Part shown: piece by piece, positions 5,151-6,483 of the stretch
Numbering within the stretch: the stretch's first letter is position 1
Layout: each line of letters opens with the position of its first letter
NCBI GenBank assembly: GCA_023436945.1
Contig: JAEZHG010000009.1
Span: 1-6,483, forward strand
Direction: 5' to 3'
Length of the DNA: 6,483 bases
Source: Pseudomonadota bacterium
GTDB lineage: Bacteria; Pseudomonadota; Alphaproteobacteria; Caulobacterales; Caulobacteraceae
The notes under the pieces: generated by a model
What the model was told of the DNA's origin: nothing
What the model saw: the letters and a program-made list of their open reading frames with translations, nothing else
Database searches by the model: none
Translations under genes and position numbers: made by a program

Positions 5151-6483
5151 ATGCCCGCCGCTCCCGATTTTCCACCCGCCCCTAACGCGGTTGCGCCTGC
5201 GCGCGCCCTGATTTCTCTGTCCGACAAGACCGGACTGGAAGAAGTCGCCCGCACCCTGCACGACCTCGGTGTTGAACTGGTCTCGACCGGTGGCACCAAG
5301 TCGGCCATCGCAGGCTTTGGCCTGCCGGTGAAGGATGTGGCGGACCTGACCGGTTTCCCGGAAATGATGGACGGTCGCGTCAAGACCCTGCACCCGATCG
5401 TGCACGGTGGCCTGCTGGGCGTGCGTAACGCCCCGACCCACGCTGCGGCGATGACCGAGCACAACATCGGTGCCATCGATATCGTCTGGATCGACCTCTA
5501 TCCGTTCGAAAAGACTGTTGAATCGGGTGGTGGTTTCGAAGCCGCTATCGAGAACATCGACATCGGCGGTCCCGCCATGATCCGCTCGGGCTCCAAGAAC
5601 CACGGCCACGTCGCGGTCGCTGTCGATGCCGAGAGCATCAACATGATCGTCGAGGCCTTGAAGGCCGATGGCTCGACCTCGCTGGAACTGCGCAAGCAAC
5701 TGGCCGCCCGCGCCTTTGCCCGCACCGCCGCCTATGACGCCGCTGTGTCGTCGTGGTTCGCTGGCCAGCTGGAAGACGTGGCTCCGGCCCGCAAGTCGAT
5801 CGCTGGCGAACTGGCCCAGACCCTGCGCTATGGCGAAAACCCGCACCAGACCGGCAGCTTCTACCGCACCGGCGAGAAGCGCCCCGGGGTCGCCTATGCT
5901 GAGCAGATCCAGGGCAAGGAACTGGGCTACAACAACATCGCCGACGCCGACGCCGCCTATGAGCTGGTCGCCGAGTTCGCTGAGCCGGCCTGCGTCATCG
6001 TCAAACACGCCAATCCGTGCGGCGTGGCCGTCGGCAAGGACCTTGCCGAAGCCTATGCCCGCGCTCTGGAATGCGATGCTGTTTCGGCCTTCGGTGGCGT
6101 GATCGCCGTCAACCGTCCGCTGACCGAAGAAGCCGCCAAGGCCATCACCGAAATCTTCACCGAAGTGGTCATCGCGCCGGGTGCCGACGATGCGGCCAAG
6201 GCCGTCTTCGCCGCCAAGAAGAACCTGCGCCTGCTGATCACGGACGGCCTGCCGGACCCGCACGCCGAGGGCAACGTCTTCCGCTCGGTCGCCGGTGGCT
6301 TCCTAGTGCAGTCGCGCGACCAGTCGAACCTGACCGCTGCCGACCTCAAGGTCGTGACCAAGCGTCAGCCGACCGAGAAGGAAATCGAAGACATGCTCTT
6401 CGCCTTCACCGTCGCCAAGCACGTGAAGTCCAACGCCATCGTCTATGCCAAGGACGGCCAGACCGCCGGCATCGGCGCAGGCC
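5151..6483 (+). CDS. purH: Bifunctional AICAR transformylase / IMP cyclohydrolase (3' truncated)
   Basis: This cytosolic enzyme carries out the last two steps of de novo IMP synthesis: it formylates AICAR with 10-formyl-tetrahydrofolate, then closes the ring. The window holds 444 codons of a protein that is usually about 530 residues, so the C-terminal end is missing. The MGS-like cyclohydrolase domain spans about 17-150. Its motifs are LSDKTGL (23-29), LVSTGGT (43-49), [18 protein letters not shown] (65-82), LYPFE (116-120) and [13 protein letters not shown] (134-146). K78, Y117, D137 and K149 correspond to the known cyclohydrolase residues. The transformylase domain follows, with LRYGENPHQ (225-233), [15 protein letters not shown] (255-269), [10 protein letters not shown] (284-293, catalytic K285-H286) and AFGGVIAVN (313-321). 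The short MPAAPDF extension precedes the first strand. The ribosome binding site (GGAC, 5141-5144) is weak. Transcription is probably independent of the upstream unit, given the terminator and the predicted promoter. Confidence 0.97.
   Translation, partial: MPAAPDFPPAPNAVAPARALISLSDKTGLEEVARTLHDLGVELVSTGGTKSAIAGFGLPVKDVADLTGFPEMMDGRVKTLHPIVHGGLLGVRNAPTHAAAMTEHNIGAIDIVWIDLYPFEKTVESGGGFEAAIENIDIGGPAMIRSGSKNHGHVAVAVDAESINMIVEALKADGSTSLELRKQLAARAFARTAAYDAAVSSWFAGQLEDVAPARKSIAGELAQTLRYGENPHQTGSFYRTGEKRPGVAYAEQIQGKELGYNNIADADAAYELVAEFAEPACVIVKHANPCGVAVGKDLAEAYARALECDAVSAFGGVIAVNRPLTEEAAKAITEIFTEVVIAPGADDAAKAVFAAKKNLRLLITDGLPDPHAEGNVFRSVAGGFLVQSRDQSNLTAADLKVVTKRQPTEKEIEDMLFAFTVAKHVKSNAIVYAKDGQTAGIGAG

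Noticed and set aside
5130..6263. Long minus-strand open frame (377 codons) opposite purH
   Set aside because: It is a shadow of the strongly codon-biased purH. It is low in complexity (Gly, Asp, Val) and has no recognisable domain.

Overview
The window looks like chromosomal DNA of an alphaproteobacterium, most likely from the Caulobacterales (Caulobacter, Brevundimonas or Asticcacaulis type). The reasons are GC-rich coding sequence with strong third-position G/C bias, a PurH with a short MPAAPD-type N-terminal extension that I recall from Caulobacter-like proteins, an rpe / heparinase-family / purH gene order, and a purH upstream region that fits the Caulobacter housekeeping promoter consensus. 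The genus is inference. There are six protein genes, two of them cut by the window edges. I see no tRNA, rRNA, insertion sequence, CRISPR array or phage genes.

Left part (1-2187): the C-terminal end of a LytTR-type DNA-binding regulator runs rightward and stops at base 285. A leftward two-gene unit meets it with no gap. Its first gene, at 2187-1762, encodes a small secreted DUF2141 protein. Its second, at 1746-286, encodes a carotenoid oxygenase with a twin-arginine signal and a complete four-histidine iron site. The 15-base gap and good ribosome binding sites make this an operon, probably acting on carotenoid or related polyene or stilbene substrates outside the cytoplasm.

Middle part (2188-4918): a divergent intergenic region carries a striking interrupted palindrome at 2284-2317. 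It is followed by rpe (ribulose-phosphate 3-epimerase), which overlaps by ATGA a 599-residue heparinase II/III-family protein. That pair ends at a strong intrinsic terminator with a perfect 13-bp stem at 4876-4918. The heparinase-like protein lacks the histidine motif usually seen in the family and may not be a lyase.

Right part (4919-6483): a regulatory region with small inverted repeats and a Caulobacter-type promoter at 5083-5111 leads into purH, which runs off the right edge. Rpe feeds the pentose-phosphate pool from which ribose 5-phosphate and PRPP are drawn, and PurH completes IMP synthesis. The two therefore fit together loosely, while the role of the gene between them is unknown. Overall this is mostly core-genome sequence. 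The most interesting points are the apparently degenerate heparinase-family protein, the exported carotenoid oxygenase with its DUF2141 partner, and the unexplained palindromes.
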